The notes beneath the pieces are model-generated. The model was not told the DNA's origin, ran no database searches, and was given only the letters and a program-made list of their open reading frames with translations. A program made the translations under genes and the position numbers. A DNA stretch of 64,000 bases from Actinospineispora acaciae DSM 45401. GTDB lineage: Bacteria; Actinomycetota; Actinomycetes; Mycobacteriales; Pseudonocardiaceae. Positions 45,650 to 54,657 of this stretch are shown here, piece by piece. Where the stretch lies: assembly GCF_000620785.1 (NCBI RefSeq), contig NZ_JIAI01000020.1, forward strand, positions 1-64,000. The letters are read 5' to 3'. The stretch's first letter is position 1. Every line of letters begins with the position of its first letter.

Positions 45650-46729
45650 ATGAGCAGCACCGATGCGGCCACGTTCTGGGACGGCGTCTACGCCGCCCGG
45701 CCGGCCGCCACGGACCCCCGGCCGAACGTCCGCCTGACCGAGGCCGTCACGGACCTGCCGCCCGGCGAGGCTCTGGACATCGGATGCGGCGACGGCGGCG
45801 ACGCGCTGTGGCTGGCCCGCCAGGGATGGCGGGTCACCGCCGTCGACATCTCGGCCGTGGCGGTCGAGCGGCTCGCCGGCCTTGCCCGCTCACACGGCCT
45901 GGCCGAGCGGATCGACGCCCAGCGGCTCGGCCGTTTCCCCAAGGGCCGGTTCGACCTGGTCAGCGCCCACTACCTGCCGCCCGCCCCGGGCAGGGCGACG
46001 GTCCTGCGCGCGGCCGCGCACGCGCTGCGCCCTGGCGGGCTGCTGCTCGTGGTGGACCACGGCTCGACGGCGCCCTGGTCATGGAACCAGGACCCCGACG
46101 TCCGCTACCCCAGCCCGACGGAGGTCGCCGAGGGCCTCGACCTGGACCCGGCGAGGTGGACGGTCGAGCGGGCCGACGCACCCCGCCGGGTCGCGACCGG
46201 ACCGGGCGGACACACCGCCGAGGTCACCGACCACGTCCTGCTCATCCGCCGCACCCGCCGCACCCGCCGCCGTGACACCCCGCCGCCCCGGACCGGCAAC
46301 AGCGAGCTCGAGACCCTGCGCGGATTCCTCGACTACCTGCGGACCTCGATCGCCGCGAAGGTCGACGGCGCCCCCGAACCGGCTGTTCGAACGGCCGGAG
46401 TGCCGTCCGGCACGAACCTGCTCGGCCTGCTCAACCACCTCACGTTCGTCGAGCGCTCGACCTTCCTCGGGGGCAAGGTCACGAACTGGCAAGCGACGTT
46501 CCACGCCGCGCCGGACGACAGCGTGGCCGACGTCGTCGAGCGCTACCGAACGACTGTCGAACGCGCCAACGAGGTCCTCGACAACTGCACCGACCCCGGC
46601 GCGCCAGTGCCTGAGCGCCCCGGTCCCAGCGTCCGCTGGGCGCTCACCCACATGATCGAGGAAACCGGCCGCCACGCCGGCCACGCGGACATCCTCCGCG
46701 AGCTGATCGACGGCGCAACCGGACGCTGA
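45650..46729 (+). CDS. SAM-dependent methyltransferase fused to a DinB/DUF664 domain
   Basis: The 359-aa protein joins two domains usually found alone. Residues ~1-205 are a class I methyltransferase resembling the thiopurine/tellurite-resistance type (FWDGVYAARPAATDPRPN, EALDIGCGDGGDALWLARQGW, FDLVSAHYLPPAPGR). After an Arg-rich linker (RRTRRTRRRDTPPPR), residues ~220-359 are DinB/DUF664 (LRGFLDYLRTSIAAKVDG; LLGLLNHLTFVERSTFLGG; HMIEETGRHAGHADILRELIDG) with the three metal-ligand histidines. AGGAGG precedes the ATG by four bases. Probably a small-molecule detoxification enzyme under the neighbouring XRE-cupin regulator. Confidence 0.85.
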   Translation: MSSTDAATFWDGVYAARPAATDPRPNVRLTEAVTDLPPGEALDIGCGDGGDALWLARQGWRVTAVDISAVAVERLAGLARSHGLAERIDAQRLGRFPKGRFDLVSAHYLPPAPGRATVLRAAAHALRPGGLLLVVDHGSTAPWSWNQDPDVRYPSPTEVAEGLDLDPARWTVERADAPRRVATGPGGHTAEVTDHVLLIRRTRRTRRRDTPPPRTGNSELETLRGFLDYLRTSIAAKVDGAPEPAVRTAGVPSGTNLLGLLNHLTFVERSTFLGGKVTNWQATFHAAPDDSVADVVERYRTTVERANEVLDNCTDPGAPVPERPGPSVRWALTHMIEETGRHAGHADILRELIDGATGR

Positions 46730-46731
46730 CG

Positions 46732-47433
46732 TCAGGCGACGCCGAGCAGCCGGTGCGCGGTGTCCGGGTCGCGGCGGAACGCGGGCGTGTCCACCCGGTG
46801 CACGATGCGGCCCTTCTCCATCACGGCGATCTCGTCGCTCACCGCGAACGCCAGGTGCAGGTCCTGCTCGACCAGCAGGATGCCGGCGCCCTCGGCGCGC
46901 ATCCGCCCGATCACGCCGACGAGCTGGTCCACGACCGAGGGCGCGAGCCCGTCCGAGGGTTCGTCCAGGAGCACGAGCTTCGGGTTGGTCACCAGCGCAC
47001 GAGCCACCGCGAGCATCTGCTGTTCGCCGCCAGAGAGTTGCCCGGCGTACTGCCGGCGCCGCTCCGCCAGCCGGGGCAGCAGCTCGTACACGGCGTCCAC
47101 CGTCCAGCCGCCGCGGCGACCCCGGCCGGCGAGCGCGAGGTGCTCGGCCACGGTCAGGGTCGCCCACACCCGCCGGCCCTGCGGCACCAGCGCCACGCCG
47201 GCCCTGGCGATCGCGTCGGGGCGGCGGCCGGCCAGCTCCTCCCCGTCCAGCAGAACCGAGCCGGATGTCACCGGCACCAACCCCATCAGCGTCATGACCA
47301 GCGTGGACTTCCCCACCCCGTTGCGGCCGAGCAGCCCGAGCACGGCGCCGGCGTCCAGGTCGAGGTCCACACCGCCCAGCACGGTGCTCCGGTCGTAGCC
47401 GGACACCAGCTCGCGGACCCGCAGGAACGTCAT
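46732..47433 (-). CDS. livF: branched-chain amino acid-type ABC transporter ATPase
   Basis: The 233-aa ATPase has Walker A LLGRNGVGKST (residues ~35-45), signature QLSGGEQQMLAVARAL and Walker B PKLVLLDEPSDGL. The R-N-G variant of Walker A and overall size are typical of LivF. It overlaps livG (ATGA) at the 3' end of the transport operon. Confidence 0.93.
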   Translation of the reverse strand: MTFLRVRELVSGYDRSTVLGGVDLDLDAGAVLGLLGRNGVGKSTLVMTLMGLVPVTSGSVLLDGEELAGRRPDAIARAGVALVPQGRRVWATLTVAEHLALAGRGRRGGWTVDAVYELLPRLAERRRQYAGQLSGGEQQMLAVARALVTNPKLVLLDEPSDGLAPSVVDQLVGVIGRMRAEGAGILLVEQDLHLAFAVSDEIAVMEKGRIVHRVDTPAFRRDPDTAHRLLGVA

Positions 47434-48182
47434 GTCAGGAACAGCTCCTCCCGCCGGCCGGTACCCAGGTACGCCTCCCGCACCCGCTCGCTGGCCCGCA
47501 CCCGCTCCGGCGAGCCGGACATCAGCACCCGGCCCAGGTGCAGCACCGTCACCGTGTCCGCCAGCTCGAACACCAGGTCCAGGTCGTGCTCGACGAACAG
47601 CACGGTGACCTCCGGGGGCAGCCCGGCGAGCAGCTCCACCAGCCGCTTGCTCTCCGCCGGGGACATGCCGGCCGCCGGCTCGTCGAGCAGCATCAGCGTC
47701 GGGCGGCAGGCCAGCGCGACCGCCACCTCCAGCTGCCGCCGCTCGCCGTGCGACAGCGACGGCACCGCCACCCCGCCCCGCCCGGCCAGCCCGACCGCGT
47801 CGAGCAGCTCGTCGACCCGGTCCCAGACCGCCGGCTCGCGCCTGGGCAGCACCCCGACGCGCCCGTGCCGCCGGACCGCGAGCGCGACGGTCCGGGCGGC
47901 GGTCATGGAGGCGAACAGGCTGGAGTGCTGCGGCGTCCGGCTCATGCCCAACCGCGCCCGGCGCGCCTCGGAGAGCCGGGTGAGGTCCCGCCCGTTCAGC
48001 GCCACCGTCCCGGCGTCCGGCCGCAGCACCCCGGTGAGCAGCCGGAACAGGGTCGACTTGCCGGCGCCGTTCGGGCCGATCAGCGCGTGCCGGGCGCCGG
48101 CCGCGACCTCCAGGTCCACCCCGTCCACCGCCTTCAGCGCGCCGAACGAGCGGCTCAGCCCGGCGCACCGCAGCACGCTCAC
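47430..48182 (-). CDS. livG: branched-chain amino acid-type ABC transporter ATPase
   Basis: The 250-aa ATPase has Walker A LIGPNGAGKST, signature SLSHGERRQLEVAVAL, Walker B PTLMLLDEPAAGM and the C-terminal extension of LivG (REAYLGTGR). The GTG at 48182 makes a GTGA overlap with livM. Confidence 0.93.
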   Translation of the reverse strand: MSVLRCAGLSRSFGALKAVDGVDLEVAAGARHALIGPNGAGKSTLFRLLTGVLRPDAGTVALNGRDLTRLSEARRARLGMSRTPQHSSLFASMTAARTVALAVRRHGRVGVLPRREPAVWDRVDELLDAVGLAGRGGVAVPSLSHGERRQLEVAVALACRPTLMLLDEPAAGMSPAESKRLVELLAGLPPEVTVLFVEHDLDLVFELADTVTVLHLGRVLMSGSPERVRASERVREAYLGTGRREELFLT

Positions 48183-49153
48183 CTCCCCCACCGCCCGAGC
48201 CGCAACCCGGCGGCGCCGCGCGGCAGCAGGTAGACCACGACCACGAACAGCGCGCCGAGCAGCAGCGTCCCGTGCCCGCCCAGGCTCGGCCCCAGCGCGT
48301 CCCTGACCACGATCACCAGCGCGGCGCCCAGGCAGGCGCCCCACAGCGACCCGGCGCCCCCGATGATGACCGCGAGCAGCGCGAACGCGGCGGTGACGAA
48401 CCCGAGGTCGGCGGGCGTGACCAGCCGCTGCTGCGCGGCCAGCAGCGCACCGGCCAGCCCGGCCACCCCGCCGGAGGCCACGAACGCCAGGTACTTGTAG
48501 CGCGCCGTCGGGTAGCCCAGCGCGCGCATCCTCGGCTCGTTGTCCCGGATCCCGCGCAGCGCCTCCCCGACCGGCGACCGGGCCACCGCCCAGAGCAGCG
48601 CGAACCCTACCCCGAACCCGGCCAGCACGTACCAGTACACGAACCCGGCCAGCACCAGCGGCTCTCCGCCCAGCCGGGGCGCCGGTATCCCGGACATGCC
48701 GTTGGCGCCGCCGGTCACCGTCTCCCAGGTCTCCGCGACCTGCTGCACCAGCTCGCCGATGGCCAGCGTCAGCATCAGGAAGTACACGCCCCCGGTGCGC
48801 ACCGTGATCCACCCGGTCAGCGCCGCCGCCACCGCCCCGAACGCCGCCCCCGCCAGCAGCGGCACCGGTATCTCCGCCGTCACCCGCAGCGACACCCAGC
48901 CGGCGGCGTACGCCCCCGCGCCGAAGTAGGCGGCGTGCCCGAGCGACGGCAGCCCGGTCACCCCGACCAGCAGGTCCAGGCTCACCGCGAACAGCGCGAA
49001 CACCAGGACCCTGCTCAAAGTGCCGGTCACGAACGGCGCCAGGAACAGCGGCGCCGCCGCCAGCACCACGGGCACCGCCACCGCCAGCACGGCGGCCGCC
49101 CGCCCCCGCCGAACGCCGGGACCGCGCGCGGGCGCCGAGGTCGTGACGGTCAC
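48179..49153 (-). CDS. livM: branched-chain amino acid-type ABC transporter permease
   Basis: The 324-aa membrane protein has ~9 hydrophobic segments and LivM features: LDLLVGVTGLPSLGHAAYFGAGAY, GVYFLMLTLAIGEL, and the ATPase-contact loop SPVGEALRGIRDNEPRMRALGYP. GTGA/ATGA-type overlaps link it to both neighbours. Confidence 0.92.
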   Translation of the reverse strand: MTVTTSAPARGPGVRRGRAAAVLAVAVPVVLAAAPLFLAPFVTGTLSRVLVFALFAVSLDLLVGVTGLPSLGHAAYFGAGAYAAGWVSLRVTAEIPVPLLAGAAFGAVAAALTGWITVRTGGVYFLMLTLAIGELVQQVAETWETVTGGANGMSGIPAPRLGGEPLVLAGFVYWYVLAGFGVGFALLWAVARSPVGEALRGIRDNEPRMRALGYPTARYKYLAFVASGGVAGLAGALLAAQQRLVTPADLGFVTAAFALLAVIIGGAGSLWGACLGAALVIVVRDALGPSLGGHGTLLLGALFVVVVYLLPRGAAGLRLGRWGR

Positions 49154-50034
49154 CTGTCCACCGCCACCTGCCCGAACAGGCCCCTCGGCCGCAGCACCAG
49201 CACCACCGCGAGCGCCCCGAACAGCACGAACGACGCCAGGTCCGGCAACAGCGCTCGCCCGAGCGACTCGATCTGGCCGATCACCAACGCACCCACCAAC
49301 GCCCCGCGCACCGACCCCAACCCGCCGATCACCACCACGACCAGCGCCAGGATCAGCACCGTCGAGTCCAGCCCGGAGCGGGCGCCGTAGATCGGCCCGC
49401 CGAGCACCCCCGCGGTGGTGGCCAGCAACGAGCCGACCGCGAACACCGCCGCCTTGACCAGCCGGTTGTCCACGCCGACGGTGGTGACCATCTCCCGGTC
49501 CGCGACCGTGGCCCTGACCAGCGCGCCCACCCAGGTGCGGTCCACGACCAGGTAGACGGCGAGCGCCAACACCGCGCCGATTCCGATCAGCGCCAGCCGG
49601 TAGGTGGGGTACGTGGCGCCCAGCACCGCGACCGAGCCGTCCAGCCCCGACGGCGCGCTGGCCGCGAGCGGGTTGTCCCCGAACACGATGCTCAGCAGCT
49701 CGGCCGCCACCAGCGCGACGCCGAGGGTGAGCAGCGCCTGGTCCAGGTGCGAGCGGTTGCGCAGCGGCTCGGTCATCAGCGACAGCGCCCCGCCGGCCGC
49801 GAGCCCGGCCACCGCCGCGATCCCCAGCGCGGCCAGGAACCCTCCCCAGCTCGCGGTCCCACCGAGCGTCGCGCCCAGGTACGCACCGCCCAGGAACAGT
49901 GCCCCGTGCGCCAGGTTCAGCACGTCCATCATGCCGAACACCAGCGACAGCCCGACCGCGAGGATGAACAGCAGGAACCCGATCGCGAACCCGTTGAGCA
50001 CGCTGACCAGGTGCGCCTGGAGCCAGATCGGCAT
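49150..50034 (-). CDS. livH: branched-chain amino acid-type ABC transporter permease
   Basis: The 294-aa membrane protein has ~8 segments and LivH motifs: VGLSLVFGMMDVLNLAHGALFLGGAY, RATVADREMVTTVGVDNRLVK (ATPase contact), and VVVVIGGLGSVRGALVGALVIG. It starts one base after the binding-protein gene's stop codon. Confidence 0.92.
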   Translation of the reverse strand: MPIWLQAHLVSVLNGFAIGFLLFILAVGLSLVFGMMDVLNLAHGALFLGGAYLGATLGGTASWGGFLAALGIAAVAGLAAGGALSLMTEPLRNRSHLDQALLTLGVALVAAELLSIVFGDNPLAASAPSGLDGSVAVLGATYPTYRLALIGIGAVLALAVYLVVDRTWVGALVRATVADREMVTTVGVDNRLVKAAVFAVGSLLATTAGVLGGPIYGARSGLDSTVLILALVVVVIGGLGSVRGALVGALVIGQIESLGRALLPDLASFVLFGALAVVLVLRPRGLFGQVAVDR

Positions 50035-50035
50035 G

Positions 50036-51252
50036 TCAGGCCGGCTGGCTCTGCTGCCCGAGGTCCCGCACCACGGCGTTGACCAGCGTGTTCCCCACCC
50101 GGTCCACCCGGCGCAGGTAGATGGTCTGCCTCGGGGTCTGCCCGTCGAACGTCCACGGCCCGCGCGGGCTGTCCTCGATCGTGCCGACCCCGCCCAGGGC
50201 CGCCGCTATCGCGTCCCCGCTCAGCCCGGTGGCCGTCCGCAGCGCCCGGTTGAGCACGTTCGCGGCGTCCCAGGCCTGCACCGAGAAGCAGCTCGGCGGC
50301 TCCCCGTACTTCTCGCTGTACGCCGCCACGAACGCCTTGTTGGCCGGGTTGTCCAGCCGGTCGCTGTAGTGCAGCGTGTTCTGCACGCCCAGCGCCGCGT
50401 CGCCCTGCTGGGGCAGCACGTTGCCCTCGGTCAGGAACCCCGACGCGTACAGCGGGATGCTCCTGGCCAGCCCGAACTGCGCGTACTGGCGCACGAACGT
50501 GATCGCCTCCGAGCCGGAGAAGAAGCAGAACGTGGCCTTGGCCCCGGAGTTCTGGATGCCGGCCAGGAACGGCTGGTAGTCCGCCGTCTTCCCGAACGCC
50601 GGCTTCGCCTGGCCCACCACCTTCCCGCCGCCCGCCTCGAACGCCTTGGTGAACCCGGCGATGACCTCGCTGCCCGCCGCGTAGTCCGGCGCGATGGCGT
50701 ACACCCCTCGGAAAACCCGGAGGCGGCCAGGTGCGTCCCCATCGCGGCGGAGATCTGCGCGTTGGTGAACGAGCTGCGCCACAGGTACGGGCTGCGCGCC
50801 TTGCCGGTGATGTCCGCCGCGCCCGCGTTGGCCACGATGAGCAGCTTCTTCGACTCGGCGAGCAGGTTGCGCACGCCCAGCGCGGTCGCTGAGTTGACCA
50901 GGCCCACCACCACGTCGACGCCGTCGCTCTGCAGCACCTTCTGCACCGCCGGCACCCCGGTCTGCGGCGTCTCCCCCTCGTCCGCGAGCACCGTCGTCAC
51001 CGAGTAGTCGCCGAACCTGCCGCCGTTACGGGCCAGCCACAGCTCCCAGCCGCGCTGCATGTCGGTGCCCAGCGCGGCGTACACCCCGGACGCCGGCACC
51101 ACCAGGCCGACCTTCACCGCCCGCCCGCCGCCGCCACCGCCCCCGCCGACGCTGCTCCCGCACGCCGCCAGCGCCAGCGCGCCACCACCGGCGCCCGCCA
51201 TCGCGAGGAGCCGCCGCCGACTGATGCCCTGAATGCCCTGGATGCCCGCCAT
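50036..51252 (-). pseudogene. ABC transporter substrate-binding lipoprotein (LivJ/LivK type), frameshifted
   Basis: A periplasmic-binding type 1 protein disrupted by a -1 frameshift. The first part (ATG 51252) has a twin-arginine-like signal SRRRLLAMAG with lipobox ALAACG (C31) and then VKVGLVVPASGVYAALG; it runs to HLAASGFSEG. The second part resumes in another frame as GVYAIAPDYAAGSEVIAGF and continues to the normal end. Adding one C to the CCCC run at 50704-50707 restores a 405-aa protein. Either a true mutation or a homopolymer sequencing error; the intact rest of the operon makes an error quite possible. Confidence 0.85.
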
Positions 51253-51376
51253 GTCACCGCTCCTCGGCCGAACGCGCACGTGGGCGGATCGTGGCGGCGA
51301 ACGATCTCCCTTGTCAACCTTTCGAGTGAACGAAGTTCCCCAGGGCGCCCCGCCGACACCCAAAGCCGCGACCCAA

Positions 51377-51404
51377 TTGTGACGCCGACGACGCTGGCTA
51401 AGGT
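51377..51404 (+). promoter_or_regulatory. promoter of the MBL-fold hydrolase gene
   Basis: TTGTGA (51377-51382) and TAAGGT (51399-51404), 16 bases apart, lie 7 bases before the GTG start, implying a leaderless transcript. Confidence 0.55.
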
Positions 51405-51411
51405 GGACGCC

Positions 51412-52086
51412 GTGGACGTACTGGACTCCTACACCGGTCACACCGACCCCGGCGGCGCCGCGACCCGCCGCACCCTGGACGGCCTGACGATCACCAAGGT
51501 CTCCGTCGGCCCGATGGACAACAACGCCTACCTGCTGACCTGCACCGCGTCGGGCGAGGCGCTGTTGATCGACGCGGCCAACGAGCCGGACCGGCTGATG
51601 GACGTCGTCGGCCACGGTGACGACCGCCCGCAGCTGCGCACCGTGGTCACCACGCACCAACACTGGGACCACTGGCAGGCCCTGGCCGCCGTCGTCGGCA
51701 TGTGCGAGGCGGCCACCGTGGCGCACCCGCTGGACGCCCCCGAGCTGCCCGTCCCGGTGGAGACGCTGGTCGAGCACGGCGACACCGTCCGCGTCGGCCA
51801 GGCCGAGCTCGAGGTGATCCACCTGCGCGGCCACACCCCCGGCTCGATCGCCCTGCTCTACCGCGCCGAGGACCGCCCCCACCTGTTCACCGGCGACTCC
51901 CTGTTCCCCGGCGGCGTGGGCAAGACCGGCTCCCCGGAGGACTTCCGGTCCCTGATCGACGACGTCGAGGGCCGGATCTTCGACGAGCTGCCCGACCAGA
52001 CCTGGTTCTACCCGGGCCACGGCGACGACTCCACGCTGGGCGCGGAGCGGCCGAAGCTTCCGGAGTGGCGCGAACGCGGCTGGTGA
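51412..52086 (+). CDS. MBL-fold metallo-hydrolase, glyoxalase II-like
   Basis: The 224-aa protein has the metallo-beta-lactamase metal motif VVTTHQHWDHWQ (HxHxDH), then LRGHTPGSIALL, the bridging-aspartate motif LFTGDSLFPGGVGKT and the final YPGHGDDST. Relatives hydrolyse thioesters or other small esters (mycothiol conjugates in actinobacteria). The GTG at 51412 fits the -10 at 51399-51404; longer in-frame starts would begin upstream of the promoter. It converges on the tetR gene. Confidence 0.85.
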   Translation: MDVLDSYTGHTDPGGAATRRTLDGLTITKVSVGPMDNNAYLLTCTASGEALLIDAANEPDRLMDVVGHGDDRPQLRTVVTTHQHWDHWQALAAVVGMCEAATVAHPLDAPELPVPVETLVEHGDTVRVGQAELEVIHLRGHTPGSIALLYRAEDRPHLFTGDSLFPGGVGKTGSPEDFRSLIDDVEGRIFDELPDQTWFYPGHGDDSTLGAERPKLPEWRERGW

Positions 52087-52090
52087 CGGT

Positions 52091-52717
52091 TCAGGCCTGC
52101 TCCCGGGCGGTCAGGTAGCGCTGGGCGAGTTCGCCCAGGGTGACCAGGCTGTGGGCGACCTGGCCGGTGACGGCGGCCAGGTCGGGGCCGATCCTGTCCT
52201 GCAGGTTGGCGGTGAGCCACAGGGTGGCGAAGCCGTGCGAGAGTGACCAACCCGCCGTGACCAGGCCGGCGACGTCCGCGTCGGCCGGGGTGCCGGGGTG
52301 GCTGGCGCGGGCGCTGCCGTAGAGCAGGTCGAACGCGGCGTCGCGGGCGGTGACCAGGTCCGGGTCGTCGTCCAGGTAGAGGTCGGGCCGGAACATCACC
52401 TCGTAGTGCCCGGGGTGGGTGAGCGCGAACCGGATGTAGGCGATGCCGCCGAGGAGAAACCCGTCCGGCCCGGTCGCGGCGGGACCGATCGTCTCGACGG
52501 CAAGGCGGAAGCCCTCGGTCGCGATCGCGGTGAAGATGCCGGCCTTGTCCCCGAACTGGTAGGCCAGCGCGGCGTGGGACACCCCCGCCCGGCGGGCGAT
52601 CTCGCGCATGCTCACCCCGGCCGCGCCGACCGCCCGCACCTCGGCCACCGCAGCCTCGATCGCGGCCTGTCGAAGCCGGCCGTGGTGGTAACGCCGGGGT
52701 GTGCTGTGCGAGTTCAC
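52091..52717 (-). CDS. TetR family regulator with WHG-type C-terminal domain
   Basis: The 208-aa protein begins HHGRLRQAAIEAAVAEVRAVG and has the HTH VSMREIARRAGVSHAALAYQFGDKAGI (residues ~35-60), followed by a TetR_C/WHG-like domain (FALTHPGHYEVMFRPDL; GLVTAGWSLSHGFATLWL). It is divergent from the flavoprotein gene with two direct-repeat sites between them, so it most likely represses that pair of genes. Confidence 0.88.
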   Translation of the reverse strand: MNSHSTPRRYHHGRLRQAAIEAAVAEVRAVGAAGVSMREIARRAGVSHAALAYQFGDKAGIFTAIATEGFRLAVETIGPAATGPDGFLLGGIAYIRFALTHPGHYEVMFRPDLYLDDDPDLVTARDAAFDLLYGSARASHPGTPADADVAGLVTAGWSLSHGFATLWLTANLQDRIGPDLAAVTGQVAHSLVTLGELAQRYLTAREQA

Positions 52718-52737
52718 CCGACCACCTTAGCCCGATC

Positions 52738-52790
52738 TGACCATTGATAAGTTCCCTGGTCATGCCGGAGACTGACCAACGGTAAGTTCC
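52738..52790. promoter_or_regulatory. tandem operator candidates between tetR and flavoprotein gene
   Basis: Two 18-bp direct repeats, TGACCATTGATAAGTTCC (52738-52755) and TGACCAACGGTAAGTTCC (52773-52790), match at 15 positions and start 35 bp apart. The first is also flanked by TGACCA...TGGTCA. They fill the 94-base divergent promoter region. Confidence 0.6.
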
Positions 52791-52811
52791 GCGGGTGACG
52801 GAGGTCGGTCG

Positions 52812-54161
52812 ATGGAGCCGTTCGATGTCGTGATCGTGGGGGCGCGCTGCGCCGGATCGCCGCTGGCGGTGCTGCTGGCCCGGCGAAGCCTGCGGGTGTG
52901 CGTGCTGGACAAAGCCCGGTTCCCGAGCGACACCCCTTCGACGCACGTGATCCAACCGTCCGGCGTGGCCGTCCTCGACCGGCTCGGGGTGCTCGACACC
53001 GTGCTCGCCGCCGGGGCGGTCCAGCTCACCGCGTTCACGATGGTCAACGAACACGCCCGGATCGAGGCGGACCTCACCGATGCGGCCGTTCGCGCCGCCT
53101 ACGGGGCGGCCGGGGCGGGGCTGTGTGTCCGGCGGGTGACGCTGGACCACCTGCTGGTGGCGGCGGCCGGAGAGGCCGGCGTGGACGTCCGCACCCGCAC
53201 CGGCGTGACCGGGCTGCGCCACGACGGCACGCGGGTGACCGGCGTCGAGACCACCCACGGCCCGGTGCGGGCGTCACTGGTGGTGGGGGCCGACGGCCGG
53301 CACTCGACGGTGGCCCGGTTGGCCGGCGCCGCCGAGTACCACACCACCGGGCCATGCCGCCCGTTCACCTGGGCCTACTTCGACGGTGTCGCCGACACCG
53401 AGGCGCGGCTGCGGCTCGGCCGGCTCGGCGACCTCGCCTTTCTCTCCAGCCCCACCGACGGTGGCCTGTATCTGGCCGGCGCCATCCCGTCCTCGGGCGT
53501 CGACACCCGCGAAGAAAGCTTCATGGCGCGGTTCGCGGCGTGGCCGGAGCTGGCCGAGCGGCTCGACGGGGCGAGGCGGGTGGGCCCGATCCGGGTGGTA
53601 CCGGACTGCCGAGGCTACTTCCGCTCGGCCACCGGCCCCGGCTGGGTGCTGACCGGTGATGCCGGACAGTTCAAGGACCCGACACCGGCCCAAGGCATCT
53701 CCGACGCCTTCCGCCAGGCCGAGCGGCTGGCCGACGCGATAGTCGCCGGACTCGGCGGATCCGCCGTCCTCGACGACGAGCTGCGCCGCTGGTGGCGCTG
53801 GCGCGACGACGACTGCTACGAGATGCACTGGCTCGCCACCGACATGGGCGCGCCCGGCCTGCCCTCCCCGCTGATCACCCAGGTGCTGCGCGACATCGCC
53901 GGCGACGTGCCCGCCACCGTCGCGCTGCTGCGAGTGCTCAACCGCGACCTGCGCCCCTCGCGGCTGTTCACGCCGCGCCGGCTGCTCACCGCCGCCGCGC
54001 GCGCCATGGGCGCCCAGCCCACCCGAATCCCCGCGCTCGCCCACGAGGCCGCGTCCCTCGCCGGCCAGGAGCTGCGCCGCGCCCGCCAACGCCGCCTCGG
54101 AACACGAGGTCGGATTCTCGCCAGCGTTCCCCGGACGCGTGTTCGTACGCTCGCGCCATGA
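52812..54161 (+). CDS. FAD-dependent oxidoreductase (aromatic-hydroxylase/geranylgeranyl-reductase-like)
   Basis: The 449-aa flavoprotein has an N-terminal dinucleotide fold in which the usual GxGxxG is GARCAG (VVIVGARCAGSPLAVLLARR), then SLVVGADGRHSTVARL and GWVLTGDAGQFKDPTPAQGISDAFRQAE, the second FAD-contact motif of group A monooxygenases. No membrane segment. GGAGG precedes the ATG by eight bases. The substrate is unknown. It is co-translated with the downstream NTF2-like gene (ATGA) and probably repressed by the divergent TetR. Confidence 0.87.
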   Translation: MEPFDVVIVGARCAGSPLAVLLARRSLRVCVLDKARFPSDTPSTHVIQPSGVAVLDRLGVLDTVLAAGAVQLTAFTMVNEHARIEADLTDAAVRAAYGAAGAGLCVRRVTLDHLLVAAAGEAGVDVRTRTGVTGLRHDGTRVTGVETTHGPVRASLVVGADGRHSTVARLAGAAEYHTTGPCRPFTWAYFDGVADTEARLRLGRLGDLAFLSSPTDGGLYLAGAIPSSGVDTREESFMARFAAWPELAERLDGARRVGPIRVVPDCRGYFRSATGPGWVLTGDAGQFKDPTPAQGISDAFRQAERLADAIVAGLGGSAVLDDELRRWWRWRDDDCYEMHWLATDMGAPGLPSPLITQVLRDIAGDVPATVALLRVLNRDLRPSRLFTPRRLLTAAARAMGAQPTRIPALAHEAASLAGQELRRARQRRLGTRGRILASVPRTRVRTLAP

Positions 54162-54646
54162 GAACCGACAACCGGGCCGTCGTCCAGGCCGCGTGGCGGG
54201 CGTTCGCCACTCACGACGCCGAGCGGATCGCCGCGTTCTTCACCGAGGACGCCGAGTGGCTGGCCCCGGCGGGAAACGCGACCGCGGCGGCGCTCGACGG
54301 ACCCAGCCACATGATCGGACGGGACGCGATCGTTCGCTTCCTGTCGCGGGACTTCTCGCGGCTTTTCGTCCGCGACGTCACGGTGGACTTCCGGGGCGTC
54401 TACGCCGATGGTGACCGGGTCGTCGTGGAGGAGACGATGAGCGCGACCCTCGTGAACGGAAACGCGTACAGCAACGACTACTGCTTCGTGTTCGAGTTGC
54501 GGGACGGGCTGATCCGCCGGGTCCGCGAGTACATGGACACCGCGCGCGGGCACCGCGACATCTTCGGTGACACGACCGCGTCCGGGCTACCGGAACTCGT
54601 GCACGACCTCGATCGGGCCGACCAGGTGGGTGTTGAACTCGGCTAG
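54158..54646 (+). CDS. SnoaL-like NTF2-fold protein
   Basis: The 162-aa protein has the SnoaL/ketosteroid-isomerase-like pattern: QAAWRAFATHDAERIAAFFTEDAEWLAP, IGRDAIVRFLSRDF, VVVEETMSATLVNGNAYSNDYCFVFELRDGLIRRVREYMDT. Such proteins often work with flavin oxygenases on cyclic substrates, which suits its ATGA overlap with the flavoprotein gene. Confidence 0.82.
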   Translation: MRTDNRAVVQAAWRAFATHDAERIAAFFTEDAEWLAPAGNATAAALDGPSHMIGRDAIVRFLSRDFSRLFVRDVTVDFRGVYADGDRVVVEETMSATLVNGNAYSNDYCFVFELRDGLIRRVREYMDTARGHRDIFGDTTASGLPELVHDLDRADQVGVELG

Positions 54647-54657
54647 TTCCTCGGTCG

